From assembly GCA_047967505.1 (NCBI GenBank), contig CM106540.1: a stretch of DNA of 64,000 nt; one strand, 5' to 3'. The position numbers were made by a program, and so were the translations under genes. The stretch is from Dipteris shenzhenensis. Lineage: Eukaryota; Polypodiophyta; Polypodiopsida; Gleicheniales. This document shows, one piece after another, positions 1-10,467 of this stretch (the stretch's first letter is position 1; each line of letters starts with the position of its first letter). The notes under the pieces were generated by a model. It made no database searches. It worked only from the letters and a program-made list of their open reading frames with translations, and had not been told where the DNA came from.

Positions 1-63
1 TGGTAGTGATACCACTTGACTACTTTTTGTTGGTAATTCGTTAAGCGCTTACCTTGTTTGCAT

Positions 64-300
64 CTAGGAATTCTGCCACACAAAGCTCTTCCTCACCTTG
101 TACACTTCCTTCAGCCACTTTTGATCCAAATGGAACTCCTCATACATTGACGCATCCAGATGATTTATCTTGGCCCAATCCTCACACTCGCCCAGCAAAT
201 GGCTCAAAGCCCAGTTTGCCACTTTTGTAGACATGAAACTGGAACATCCAAAAGGCCAAGCCCACCAGGTTAGTCTCTCCACTATGAAACATAAACACAT
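64..300 (-). pseudogene. Unrecognised coding-like fragment
   Basis: A 78-codon minus-strand reading frame of ordinary amino-acid composition, with a charged, Trp-rich central part (CEDWAKINHLDASMYEEF, then QKWLKEVYKVRKSFVW). I do not recognise the family. Two further minus-strand pieces of similar character lie at 1219-1440 and 1669-1917, so these may be remnants of one gene or of the coding part of a transposon. No start context or splice sites could be assigned. It could equally be a chance ORF. Confidence 0.2.
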
Positions 301-1218
301 CTCACAAAAAAACGTGCACCATCAAAGCATACCTATACACATGCCTCCAGCTTTAGGGGTTATGCGACTTCCTAGGATATCAAGGCAATACCGGCTTGAA
401 ATTTTTGTGGACGTGCATGAAGAGGCACTCGCTGTGTTTGCGCTTGGTTTCCTATGTGTATCTGAAGAACTTATTCTTGTCAGACTCAATTGAGTAGAAA
501 TTTCTCTTGCGCTATAAAATGTGGAGTTCAGCTTCATGCATTTTGGACCACAGTGTCTCCTGCCTCAGTCAGGTCATGAAAACCACACTTTTATCTATAG
601 AAAAGCACCCAAAACAAGTGTTCATCAATTGAGTAATGACAACCTGATTCAAAAGCAAAGCAGCCTATTCATTGTGGGTTTAGGGTGTGTTGAAGCATAT
701 GCTCAAGAATGCACATCATGACATGCATCCCCTTGTCATCACTTGCTAGAGCTTCCATAGACCTTACTTTATGATGCTCGGTCAAAATCGATGTTGCAAG
801 GATATACAGCTTCTCCTACTTGATTGCCCCCGAGGGCTTCATCCCCCCATCTAGAGTGGTGACAATCTTGCAAGCCAAAAGTGATTTCAATAAACAATCA
901 CTTCATATGCAAGCTTGTCATCTAATCATTGTCTTTCCATGTGTAATTCCAACAATTCACTTACTTGTACCATCTTGGCCCTAGTGCAGTGTTAGACACT
1001 TTCAAGATTTGATGTGTATGCTGCAAGAGCTTGTCATTCACACTATAGTATGCTTCGCTCCATTTCTTTCAAAAGTTAGCATCTGGCAACTTGTTGCCTG
1101 CAGTTGTGCATGACTGGGTGCAAGTGTTTGTCACATGTCCTACACATGCATTCGTTGCCTTGTCATAAAAAATATTATGAAAGCTAGAGAAGGAAAGGGA
1201 AAAGTGTCCTGTTATTGA
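301..1218. other. No recognisable gene
   Basis: Mixed-composition sequence without a convincing long frame on either strand. I see no LTR ends, zinc knuckles or polymerase motifs. Short frames here are not supported by any motif. Confidence 0.4.
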
Positions 1219-1440
1219 TCCTTACCTTCCACATCACCTGTGTGATGACTGGAAGAGGGTTTTTGTACCAATGCTCTTTCATAGCTGCCTTCTTCCTGTG
1301 GGTGTCCAGCCACTCTTTTTGCTTGGTTAACAATCTTTGGTGGATTGCCACATCTGATGCAACACCCAACACTCTGGCCTCACAAATGAGGTCCCGGAAA
1401 GTGGTGGTGACAACCCCCTTTTGTGCTATCTTGGCATCAA
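1219..1440 (-). pseudogene. Unrecognised coding-like fragment (charged helical)
   Basis: The minus strand reads without a stop for about 74 codons from near 1440 to 1219. It includes VVTTTFRDLICEARVLGVA, then HQRLLTKQKEWLDTHRKK, then HWYKNPLPVITQVMWKVRI. The Lys/Arg/Trp-rich helical character looks like real protein sequence, but I cannot name the family. It is on the same strand as the fragments at 64-300 and 1669-1917. A decayed host gene or a transposon-borne ORF are both possible. Confidence 0.3.
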
Positions 1441-1668
1441 AAGAAACATATTAAACAATCCTTCAGTGAGGGTGAGGTAGCTAAAGACACAGTGCCTTCA
1501 TCAGGAATCATCGAACTCACTTATTCATCCTTGATAACATAGATAAAAAATCTCCATCTTTCAAGGGCACCGCTTGGATGTGTATATGCCGGTGCTCATC
1601 ATTAGGAAAGGCTACCACTCAAAAGAAAAAAAAGAATTCATGAGTTGAAAACAAATGAAATGCGGCTA

Positions 1669-1917
1669 CTAATGTTGAATCACCCAGATCAATGGACTAT
1701 TCTCTATCATCCACCTTGTGTGGCGATGGTTCCCATCCCAAATGTAAAACAAGGAATTGGACAAGAATGCCCACTCTGTGTTCCTAATTTCTTCCTCTAA
1801 TTCTTTGTGCTTCCAGAGGGAGTGCACATTCCACTCCCTTTTCACATCCTCGTCTACGTCTCTCTTTTGCATCTTTGGTGTGACGGTGGACACAATGAAG
1901 ACACCCAAATCCGACAA
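1669..1917 (-). pseudogene. Unrecognised coding-like fragment with IWDGNHR motif
   Basis: An 82-codon minus-strand frame containing DEDVKREWNVHSLWKHKELE, then NTEWAFLSNSLFYIWDGNHR, then HTRWMIENSPLIWVI. The W-x-GNHR-like motif resembles proteins encoded near plant transposons, but I cannot assign a family. Its frame ends at 1669, and no splice junction to the neighbouring pieces is obvious. Confidence 0.3.
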
Positions 1918-2109
1918 GTACCCACTTGAGAAGAATCTTTCCTACATCTCTTGGGTGTGGGATGTGATCTGGCAGATAGTGGGAATTGGGAGCAATCGAC
2001 ACAAGGGGATTGAGAGAAGAGGGATATTTTTTTCCACCTAGAAAGGAATTTTTTAAATTTAGCCCAAACATTTTTTCTCATTACGTGCCTAAGATTATAG
2101 ACCTTCAAA

Positions 2110-3870
2110 AGACAAAACTACTCATAGTGAATGATTGTAGCTAGTCCTCAATGCACTCCCGCACGATTGTCTTGTCACAAGAGGTGCTCAATGCCATCTC
2201 CCCATGCACAACCTCCTCGTCACTATCCTCAGACTCCTCTCTGGCTAGTTGCTTTGGTGCACGTCGACCTTTGCCTTTGCTACATCGCCCCCAGGAAGAG
2301 GGTGTGCTCACACTTTTGCTATGCTTGCCGGAGGAATTATCCTTGTTTTCCTCCCCCTCTTCTTCTTCGACTAAACTCTCTTACATCACAAGTTTCCTCT
2401 TTCCTTTGAAATCCCTCTTAGAAGCACCAGCACTAGCCCCAACAGATGTCTCCAAGGCTCTGCAGAGTTTCGAGGACAGCCCTCCCATTGATGATGCACC
2501 AATAAGAGCCTGCATGTCCGAGGGATCGAGCCAAATTGTCCTTATTCATCTAAAAAGGGTGAAATTGGTGCTCACAGGCACCTGTGCCCTCCTCTAGCTG
2601 CCAACTTTATTCCCTCCATCGTCTCTTTGCTCATGCCTCTCACCATTTTCAACTAACCAAATAGTCACAAACTTACGAGCCTCTCACACCTAGCTTCTTC
2701 CCTTCCCTTGCTAATCCTACCTTCAAGGATTACCAAGCTGCTCAATCCATTTGCCTAGTTCTTCCCCCCCTCCCCTCTGCTCCCCCTTCCATGACTAATA
2801 CTCTTCCATATTTCTCCCCCATGTCCCCAGATTCTCTCCGTGCCCCGTCATCACCTCCAACACTACTTGTGCTGCCATCAGCAAAAAATGATACAGTATT
2901 TGATTTTGAATATCAAGATGCGGATAATCCAATTCGTACTCCCATGCCAAGTTCCAATGATGGGTATGATTTTGATGAGATACCACTTCCTAGTAACCCC
3001 ATCAAGGAATTTTGGAGCAAATATCCTGATATGAAAACTCGAGGTGGATGTGGACCCTGGACAACTTCCCTACCAACCTTCATCAACATCAAATTAGTGA
3101 AGATTGGATAAGTAAGTTGGATCCACAACCTGATTGGGGCCGCCCCAAGCTATTTGATGTAATCTTTTTGAAAGAGTACTTATGTGCACCTCCATGTCTC
3201 AAAATCCATCCCAAGTTCTATACAGTTCCATGACATAAAAAATGGGAAGCCAACATACACACTTTGGATGAAGATCACACCATCAATTGGCCAATGATCG
3301 AACCATACTCTGGTGTAGAATGGAATATCCAAGCCACAATGATCTGAGCACTTTAGCAACATGAGCAAATAATGCACAGCAGCATTGATCGCTTCCTTCG
3401 CCTAAATGCTATCTTCTGCAAAACATTTGAATACATTCTGGAGGTCCCATGTTACCTCAATACCCATTTGCCGCCCACTCAGTTTCAATCCCAATGAATG
3501 GGTCGATGCTCAAATTACAAGCCGACTCTATCAAAGAGTGATCTTCTTAGAAGCACACACATATCTTTGTTTGAACAAATGGTGGATACAGGCTACCTAG
3601 AAATTGAACAAAAATTGTATGGTGCCAAGGCTTTATAGCAGGATCGAGTGGCATGACACAAGTTCCACAACCACTGGACTGCACGCATGGAAACCCAAGT
3701 ACATGCTCACAATAATCCCATAATCCAAGGATGGGTAATAAAATGGATGCAGGAGTATGTAGTCTCTGTGCCAACATGGACTTAGGTAGTACAAAATGTG
3801 TGTGTAGAGAGTAGTGACAAAGCTCCGCTTGTACTTGCATAAGGCTAGGAATAATCTCTCTTAGGAATTT
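2110..3870. other. Unrecognised region; possible short Pro/Ser-rich frame
   Basis: Mostly unassigned. The plus strand at 2791-3111 has a 106-codon frame beginning with Pro/Ser-rich residues and continuing with acidic segments (TVFDFEYQDADNPIRTPMPS, then NDGYDFDEIPLPSNPIKEFW). It might be a decayed retroelement gag or a host fragment. No zinc knuckle, protease or polymerase motif is present. Confidence 0.25.
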
Positions 3871-3872
3871 TC

Positions 3873-4145
3873 AACATGCAACTTCTACTTGCAACTCCTA
3901 CATGTAAGTCCTACATGCATGTTCTACATGCGAGTTCTACATGCAAGTCCTACATGCAAGTCCTACATGTGATTCCTACATGTGAGTTCTACATGCAACT
4001 CCTACATGCAACTTCTACTTGCAACTCCTACATGCAAGTCCTACATGCAAGTCCTACATGTGATTCCTACATGCATGTTCTACATGCGAGTTCTACATGC
4101 AACATGCAACTCCTACATGCAACTTCTATATGCAAGTTCTACATG
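3873..4145. repeat. 13-bp minisatellite, consensus TACATGCAAGTCC
   Basis: About 20 head-to-tail 13-bp units such as TACATGCAAGTCC, TACATGTGATTCC, TACATGCGAGTTC and TACATGCAACTCC. A higher-order repeat is visible: the block starting ATGCAACTTCTACTTGCAAC near 3875 recurs near 4006. Long plus-strand ORFs here exist only because the unit lacks stops; they are Cys/Tyr/Met repeats with no gene support. Confidence 0.9.
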
Positions 4146-4327
4146 TAGAGAGAGAATGTCTTACAATTCCTACATGCAGAGAGATAAGCTCTCCAACTTG
4201 TATAAATACCCCATAATGGAATGAAACACACACTCTTTGGGACATTGTGTTGAGTTCTACTTTGGTATTCCAAGCAATTATCTCAAGTATCCATGCTTCC
4301 TTGCACTCCATGTCCAAAAGCATGTCC

Positions 4328-4560
4328 TAACCTTGCAACTCCTCCTCCCCTCTCCTCCAACCTTGCAACCCATCCTCTCCCTCTCCTCCTCCCTCCTCCT
4401 CCTCCCTTCTCCTCCTCTGCCTCCTTCTCCTCCCTCCTCCTCCCTTCTTGTCCTCTCTCCTCCTCCTCCTCCTCCCTCCTCCTCCCTTCTCCTCCTCCCT
4501 CCTCTCTCTTCTTTCCCCCATGCTCTTACACCTTCTTCCTCTCCCACTCCTATGCTCCCC
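4328..4560. repeat. Polypyrimidine (CTC/CCTCCT) tract
   Basis: More than 200 bp almost wholly C and T on the plus strand, dominated by CTCCTC and CCTTCTCCTCCC units. It yields long artificial ORFs in several frames on both strands (Pro/Ser/Leu or Gly/Glu/Arg only). The strand asymmetry could favour triplex (H-DNA) formation. I treat it as simple repeat and not as coding. Confidence 0.9.
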
Positions 4561-4604
4561 CTAAACCCTTAGTTCCTCAACCCTTAACCTCCATGATCTA
4601 TGAC

Positions 4605-5351
4605 AGAGACGAGTTCTGGCATCCATTGCTTTCATTTCATGGGGTGGTCTTCCTACCAGTAAGTACCCAATGATATCTCCACTGGCTTCTTCTCCTGACT
4701 TGACATGAGACATATGATCAGCAATGTAGTGTTGGGCACCTTTGCAGACCACTATTTTGAAGTTGAATTCTTGAAGCAAGAGGAGCCATCTAGTTATTCT
4801 TCCTGTTGTACACGAATGGTTCACAAGATAAAGCAATTCTTGATGGTCTGTGTAGAAGGCAAAATCATTTGCTAGTAGATAGTGCCAAAATTTCTTAACA
4901 CTATACACCATTATTAGGGCTTCTCTTTCTATGGTGGTATAGTTGATCTCTGCATGAGTGAGTTGTTGACTGGCGAAGTAGAATGGGTAGTCTTTCTTAT
5001 GTTCACCAGGTTGACAAAGCACACTCCCAATTGCATACTTGGATCCATCAGTATGAACATGAAAATCAATATCACAATTGGGAGATATAAGGATGGGTGT
5101 TGTGATTAGGTGCCACTTTAAAAGGTCAAAGGCTTGGTTGCACTCTTCTGTCCATAAGATTCCACTTATAATTTGTAAAGTGGTCTAGCTATCATGGCAT
5201 ACCAAAATATAAATCTTCTATAATAGTCGGCATGTCCCGTAAAGACTTGTACACCTTTGTAATTTATAGGAGGAGGCAATTCCATGATGATTTTGATTTT
5301 GTCCATGTCAGTTATTGCAATCCCATGTTGAGAAATGATGTGTCCCAATAC
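4605..5351 (-). pseudogene. Ty3/gypsy element 1 pol fragment (RNase H), left of copia A
   Basis: Reverse transcriptase/RNase H of a Ty3/gypsy polyprotein in reverse orientation. Around 4770-5130 it reads ILISPN, FHVHTDGSKYAIGSVLCQPG, EHKKDYPFYFASQQL, EINYTTIEREALIMVYSVKK, then the post-RNase H stretch RITRWLLLLQEFNFKIV. The same family is found at 24040-24833, and this copy lacks a short segment present there. Decay includes frameshifts near 5165-5180. The fragment is cut at 5351 by copia element A and resumes at 13463. Confidence 0.85.
5347..5351. repeat. Target-site duplication AATAC (left) of copia A
   Basis: AATAC directly abuts the TG of the left LTR and is repeated at 13458-13462 after the right LTR. 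Joining the gypsy sequence at one copy gives CCCAATACAACTC, which matches the uninterrupted gypsy copy near 24836. Confidence 0.95.
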
Positions 5352-5704
5352 TGTGAAGATAGTGGGAGAGAGGGAAGGAGTCTCACTTGAGGCTTTCTCA
5401 CAATCACAATGGGGGAATACACACAAAGGTGGAGGCTGAAAACACTTTTTCCTCTTCTTAGTTGTGAAAGCCAAAAGAACTCTAGTACAAAGAAATAGAA
5501 GAACCCTATATGTGGGTCTCAAACCAAACTCAACTAACTAAGGTGGCATACTAACTGAGCCACGAACTAGTGTAGATAAGGATAGCTGTCATCCAGCTAT
5601 TATTCGTGGGCGGTGTACCAACCGCATCTCCAGCTAACAAGTCGGTGACATAAGTACACAACGGTCACCCTGGCATATCGCGAGTGGAGATCGATATCTC
5701 AACA
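5352..5704 (-). repeat. 3' LTR of copia A
   Basis: Begins TGTGAAGATAGTG and ends GATATCTCAACA on the plus strand (TG...CA). It matches 13105-13457 with about three differences: C/T near 5421, A/G near 5634 and A/C near 5690. Related LTR sequence ends elements E (to 30010) and F (49731-49840). Confidence 0.95.
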
Positions 5705-5717
5705 CTCCCCCTCAAGC
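5705..5717 (-). promoter_or_regulatory. Polypurine tract of copia A
   Basis: On the minus strand CTTGAGGGGGAG lies immediately upstream of the LTR start TGTTGAG. This is the expected position and composition for the plus-strand primer of reverse transcription. Confidence 0.85.
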
Positions 5718-6499
5718 TCAATCCCAATTCTTGCACACCAAGCAGGTCTCTAAACTTGCGCAGCTTCTCTCTGCCCAATGCCTTCGTGAATATGTCAGCT
5801 ACCTGATCCTCTGTGCTGACATAAACTAGATCAATAAGACCTAGTAACACCTTCTCCCGCACATAGTGATAATGCACCTCAATTTGCTTTGTTATAGCAT
5901 GAAAGACTGGGTTCTTTGCCAAGTGTATACTGCTCATGTTGTCACAATAAATGACAACCGGCCCATCTGTAGACTGATGCATATCATAGAGTAGCTTATG
6001 CAACCAAGCTACCTCACATGCAGCCATTGCTGCACCCCTGTACTCAGCCTCTGTGCTCGACAAGGCAACTGTAGGCTGTTTCTTGCTGCTCCAAGTGACT
6101 GCAGCACTCCCAAAAGAGAATACATACCCACTGGTAGATCGTCTATCAGAAATACTACCAGCCCAATCAGCATCAGTGTATCCATGCAACTGTATGTGAA
6201 CCCCAGCCTCGTAAAATAGTCCATACTGCAATGTGGACTTCACATACCTGAGTATGCGTCTAGCCGCATCCAAATGCGGTTTCCTCAGAGCCTGCATAAA
6301 CTGACTTACCAACCCAACAGCATAGCTCAAATCCGGCTTGGTAATAGTCATGTAAATCAAACTTCCTACTATGCGTCTGTAAATAGTAGGGTCTTCCAGA
6401 AGCTCACCTGCATCTGCGCTCAGCTTCACATTCTGCTCCAAAGGAACTGAAATAGGCTTACAGCCTGTCATCCCATATTTGGACAGCATGTCCAGTCCA
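5718..6499 (-). pseudogene. Copia A RNase H and RT C-terminus (intact-looking frame)
   Basis: An open minus-strand frame covering the C-terminal RT connection and the copia RNase H. It starts with MLSKYGMTGCKPISVPLEQN and IVGSLIYMTITKPDLSYAVG, then the RNase H motifs HGYTDADWAG, STSGYVFSFGSAAV, ALSSTEAEYRGAAMAACEV, the CDNMSSIHLAKNP block, EVHYHYVREKV and DIFTKALGREKL. It ends just before the polypurine tract, as in copia. The first 347 bp of this frame are the downstream copy of a tandem duplication, so upstream RT is out of frame with it. Confidence 0.9.
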
Positions 6500-6846
6500 T
6501 ACTACCAACCCAATCAACATCAGTGTATCCATGCAACTGTATCTGAACCCCAGCCTCATAAAATAGTCCATACTGCAATGTGGACTTCACATACCTGAGT
6601 ATGCGTCTAGCCGCATCCAAATGCGGTTTCCTCGGAGCCTGCATAAACTGACTTACCAACCCAACAGCATAGCTCAAATTCGGCCTGGTAATAGTCATGT
6701 AAATCAAACTTCCTACTATGCGTCTATACATAGTAGGGTCTTCCAGAAGCTCACCTGCATCTGCGCTCAGCTTCACATTCTGCTCCAAAGGAACTGAAAT
6801 AGGCTTACAGCCTGTCATCCCATATTTGGACAGCATGTCCAATCCA
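6153..6846 (-). repeat. 347-bp tandem duplication inside copia A pol
   Basis: 6153-6499 and 6500-6846 are head-to-tail copies of the segment encoding MLSKYGMTGCKPISVPLEQN through LHGYTDADW. I count 10 differences in 347 bp. The junction falls in a shared TAC triplet. The length is not a multiple of 3, so the duplication shifts the frame. Confidence 0.95.
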
Positions 6847-7980
6847 TACTGCCTCTACAAGAGCTGTATCCCACTTGGTGATCTAATCACCTCAATGCCC
6901 AAGAAATAATGCAGCTCTCCCAAATCCTTCATCTCAAACTTCTGCCTCAATAGCATTTTCACATGAAGGATATCTTCATCACTATCACCTGTGATGATCA
7001 AATCATCAACATAAATGACCAGCAGCATAATCCCTTTCTCTGTTTTTCTCATATAGAGTGAGAAATCTCCCTTGGAAATCTGAAAGCCAATAGTGACAAG
7101 ATACTATCCTATCTTGTCAGACCATGCTCTAGGTGCTTGCTTCAAGCCATACAAGGCTTTCTTCAACCTGCAAACAAAATCAGGATGAATAGCATGAACA
7201 TAACTTGCTGGCTGCTCCATAAAGACCTCTTCTTGCAAATCACCATGAAAGAAGGCATTCTTTACATCCATCTAATGTAAAGGCCATCCCTTTGATGCAG
7301 CCATAGCAATGGCTGCTCTTACGGTTGCCATCCTTGCAACCGGGCTAAAAGTTTCTTCATAATCAATGCCATATGTCTGTGCATACCCCTTGACAACTAA
7401 TCTTGCCTTGTATCTATTCACAGAACCATCTGCATTGTGCTTGATCTTATAAACCCACTTACAGCCAATTGCATTCTTGTCTTTAGGCAAAGGCACCAAT
7501 TCCCATGTAGCATTAGCATCCAAGGCATCCATTTCTTCATCCATGGCTTTCTCCCATTTTTCATTTCCCATGGCTTGCTCAAAAGAAGTGGGTTCTGGTT
7601 CCTGTATCACTTTGACCATATAGGCATAGTGAATGGCTGTAAATCCATCATATTTCAGCCTATCCATAGGATACCTAACCCTGGTAGACCTGCGCAAAAT
7701 AGGCTCACTTCCAGGTGCTCTCAAAACATCCCTGGTCTTCCTTACTCCAGGTGTAACAACAGAAGGAATACCCAACTCATCATCAATGCTCTGTTCTGAG
7801 CCACTGGATTCACCATCCACATAAGAGTGACCTGCATTCACATCAAACATGGGCTGATCTACCTTCTCTTTTCCTTTTCGTGATACCTGCGTACCACTAT
7901 CTGCATTGCTTTGAGGAGATTCTCCTGATCTCAATCTACCTGTCCATGGCGAGGTATGTGAACCACTGCTAGACGACACT
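6847..7980 (-). pseudogene. Copia A reverse transcriptase
   Basis: Copia RT on the minus strand. An acidic/Ser-rich linker (GHSYVDGESSGSEQSIDDEL) is followed by WEKAMDEEMDALDANATWEL, GCKWVYKIKHNADGSVNRYK, ARLVVKGYAQTYGIDYEETF and SPVARMATVRAAIAMAASKG, then NAFFHGDLQEEVFMEQPASY, LKKALYGLKQAPRAWSDKIG, the catalytic YVDD at 7002-7013, and ELHYFLGIEVI. Stops interrupt it near 7273 (before MDVK), near 7105 (G*YL) and near 6855. Not functional as written. Confidence 0.9.
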
Positions 7981-8061
7981 GTAATGGAATTGCAGAAAGG
8001 AAAAATAGGCATATTGGAGAGGTATCTCGGGCTATGCTAAATGAAAAAGATCTACCAGATT
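7981..8061 (+). other. Inverted segment within copia A integrase
   Basis: Although A runs on the minus strand, these ~80 bp read in the plus direction as GIAERKN..HIGEVSRAMLN, EKDLPD. They correspond to the integrase segment containing the third catalytic residue (Glu), which follows HTPQ in element E at 27412-27495. The sequence resumes in minus orientation at SSSSGSHT, so about 400 bp of integrase C-terminus is also missing relative to E. Confidence 0.85.
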
Positions 8062-8600
8062 AGCTGTGGGGTATGACTGCATGAATATTGCTGCTTTATG
8101 CCATGCTCCTGTAAGAACCTTGCAAACTCATTTGAGAGGTACTCTCCCCCTCCATCTGACCTTAGGCATTTTATTTGCAGGCCTCTTTCTTTTTCAACCA
8201 TAGCTTTGAAAGCTTTGAAGTGACCAAACACTTCACTTTTCTTTTTCATAAAATACACCCAAAGTTTTCTGCTGAAGTCATCAATAAATGTGACAAAATA
8301 GTGACAGCCACCAATAGATGCAGCTTTAGTAGTCCACACATCAGAGTGGATTAATTCCAATGGCTTTTTACTCTCTTGAACATGCCTAGGAAAAGGTTTC
8401 CTTGCCTGTTTCCCAAACTGACAGGCTTCACAAACCTTGTGCATTTCTGCAACCTTGAATTTAGGCAATCCTGCAACAATATTTTGGGCTTGCATTGATT
8501 TAAGTCGCTGTATATTAACATGACCAATGCGTTTGTGCCAGATATCAATATCTGCAACTACACCGGTTCCATGTGCAAACATTGCTGCACTCAATTAAGG
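8062..8600 (-). pseudogene. Copia A GAG-pre-integrase and integrase core (truncated)
   Basis: Minus-strand frame with the HHCC zinc-binding region (IDIWHKRIGHVNIQRLKSMQ, then VCEACQFGKQARKPFPRHV) and the integrase core. The first catalytic Asp is in ELIHSDVWTTKAASIGGCHY, and the second is in KCLRSDGGGEYLSNEF. The frame ends at the HTPQ motif because of the inversion at 7981-8061, which removes the catalytic Glu from its normal position. Integrase cannot be functional. Confidence 0.9.
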
Positions 8601-9324
8601 CATGTCTGCATCCAACGTAAACATCCTGCCCTTCTTCTTTCCTTTTGCTATCAGGCGACCATTATTTTTCATATCCTCAACAAAAAATCCATGAGGATTA
8701 AATCTGACCTGCAAGCCCTGCTCAACCATCTGACCAACAGAAACCAGGTTCTTGGTGATGTTCAGGACATGAAATACATCAGACAAGTATTTCTTTTTCC
8801 CATCCTGCATAGACAAAGGAATTTTGCCAATCTGTACAATAGGATGTGCAGTATCATCACTACTCTCCACAAATCCTGGTTTTTCCATTTTCCTTGCATC
8901 TTGCATCCATTCTACATGACCTGTCATGTGGTTTGATGCACCTGAGTCAACATACCACACGTCATTTTGTTCTTCTGCACTTGTCACAGAATTGGTCATA
9001 TGCTGCACCATAAATAGATGCTCATTTCTATCATCACCCTGTCTACTAGAGGATGCATAATTGCCTTGCTGCGATTTTCCATTCATAATGTCATTCTACT
9101 TTTTGTAGCAGTCTTTAGCCATATGCCCCATTTTACCACAGTAGTAGCATTCAACATTGCTGTTTGCATTTTGGCCTCTCTGCCATCCACCATGGCCTCT
9201 TTGGCTCCCCCTGCCTCTAGAGTTACCACGTCCTCCTGCATAGGACTGGTTTTCTTGCGTTTGCTACATATTCTGATTTCTACCACGGCCTGTAGATCGG
9301 CCTCCTCTACCTCTGCCAGCATTT
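8601..9324 (-). pseudogene. Copia A gag C-terminus (CCHC) and protease
   Basis: The minus strand encodes a Gly/Arg-rich linker, the intact zinc knuckle CYYCGKMGHMAKDCYKK near 9090-9150, and the aspartic protease motif WYVDSGASNHMTG near 8935-8970, followed by NLVSVGQMVEQGLQVRFNP, as usual in copia. Stops occur in the linker, after the zinc knuckle and near 8597. The upstream gag lies at 11963-12608, across insertion B. Confidence 0.88.
9320..9324. repeat. Target-site duplication CATTT (left) of element B
   Basis: CATTT precedes the left LTR of B and recurs at 11963-11967. Joining the flanks restores the A gag reading found uninterrupted in element F. Confidence 0.95.
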
Positions 9325-9613
9325 TGTTGGGATATCTCAAGGTGTATGCCTCAGGCACACCTTATGTTTCTATGTGTGAGTGCTAGAGGCACAGTTAGGT
9401 GCCCACAAGCACAGCTAGGTGGTGGAAAAGCCACATAGGATGATTGAGTGAATCTAGGAGCAGATTGAGGAGATGATTGTGGAGCTTTGAGGTCATCAGT
9501 GATGTCAGTGACCTTGTATGAGGTGCCTACTTAAGGACCTCTTTCTTCTTCATTCTATATGCAAGTATTCTGATTTTGTGTCAACTCTACTCTCTCCTTT
9601 CAGTGTTCCAACA
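9325..9613 (+). repeat. 5' LTR of element B
   Basis: Starts TGTTGGGATATCTCAAGG and ends CAGTGTTCCAACA. Nearly identical to 11674-11962: C/T in the AGCACAG-TAGG stretch and T/C in AGGA-GATTG. A TACTTAAGG stretch near the 3' third could serve as TATA-like promoter. Confidence 0.95.
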
Positions 9614-9626
9614 TGGTATCAGAGCC
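9614..9626 (+). promoter_or_regulatory. Primer-binding site of element B
   Basis: TGGTATCAGAGCC directly follows the LTR. It is complementary to the 3' end of plant initiator methionine tRNA. Confidence 0.92.
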
Positions 9627-10467
9627 ATTTGATCCTCCTTGAGCCCATTTCTGCCACATCATCATCATCATCATCTTCTTCTTCTTCACCATCTCTCCCT
9701 CTTCTCCAAAAATTTTGCTTGAGCTTGTTCTCCTTCAATCCTCAACCATTTCCCACGCCCTTTCTGCTGGAGATCCCTCTAGTTGGGGCAAACTTTGGGC
9801 TGGAAGGAATCGACGAAATTCGCGTGCTGCTCGTCGCCATTGCAGAAAAGTCGTCGAAATCCTCTACTGCAAGTTCTCTGCACCTGCTCTGTCTTTTCCT
9901 AATTCCTTCCAGGGCAAGCTTCTCCATACCTAGAGCTACCTTGTTCTGAAATCTGAGCAGCAATGGCTGCATATTGAAGGAGAAAAAAGAGAAAAACCAG
10001 TCGACTTTGTTCATGAAGGTGAAGGCGACCTGACGCATATTTTCGCCTCTTCTTCCCAGACGATCTACTGTGGTATACCAGCTTTCTTTTGCCTCAGAAG
10101 TGCTCTTTCTTTTGCTTTGAAGAGTGTGATATGAGCCCTCCAAGTTCAGCTCTCTAGTTTTGACAGTTTTGACATACTTTTGAAAATGATGCTACATAAA
10201 ATGCTACTCTAGCATTTCTGGTCTTTTGAAGTTTTTAATAACTTCACTACAAGTGTTGCTTCAGCTTTGTTTTGACTTGCTAGACTTGGATGTGATTGGA
10301 AAGTGTTTGTTTCATTCACTCCTATGAAGCATGCAAAAGTAGCATCATTGTTTGAAAACTAGTCACTACTATTTGCTACATCAAGTGGCTATACTTTGGA
10401 AGTATTTCAGTTCTTTTTGCCTTGTAAGAGAGATAGACACTGCCCAATATCTGGGTTAGACCCTCTC
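9627..10467 (+). other. Leader (5' UTR) of element B
   Basis: About 840 bp between PBS and gag, starting with CAT and CTT trinucleotide repeats (9657-9690). Several short upstream frames exist but none is convincing. The homologous leader of element C is at 14753-15506. Confidence 0.6.

Noticed and set aside
3876-4224. Regularly repeated units resembling a CRISPR array
   Set aside because: The 13-bp units are contiguous with no spacers; this is a minisatellite in a plant genome.
4237-4673. Long overlapping ORFs of Pro/Ser/Leu (plus) and Gly/Glu/Arg (minus)
   Set aside because: They are produced entirely by the polypyrimidine repeat and have no motif or start context.
5998-6219. Plus-strand ORF within copia A
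   Set aside because: Antisense shadow of the RNase H frame.
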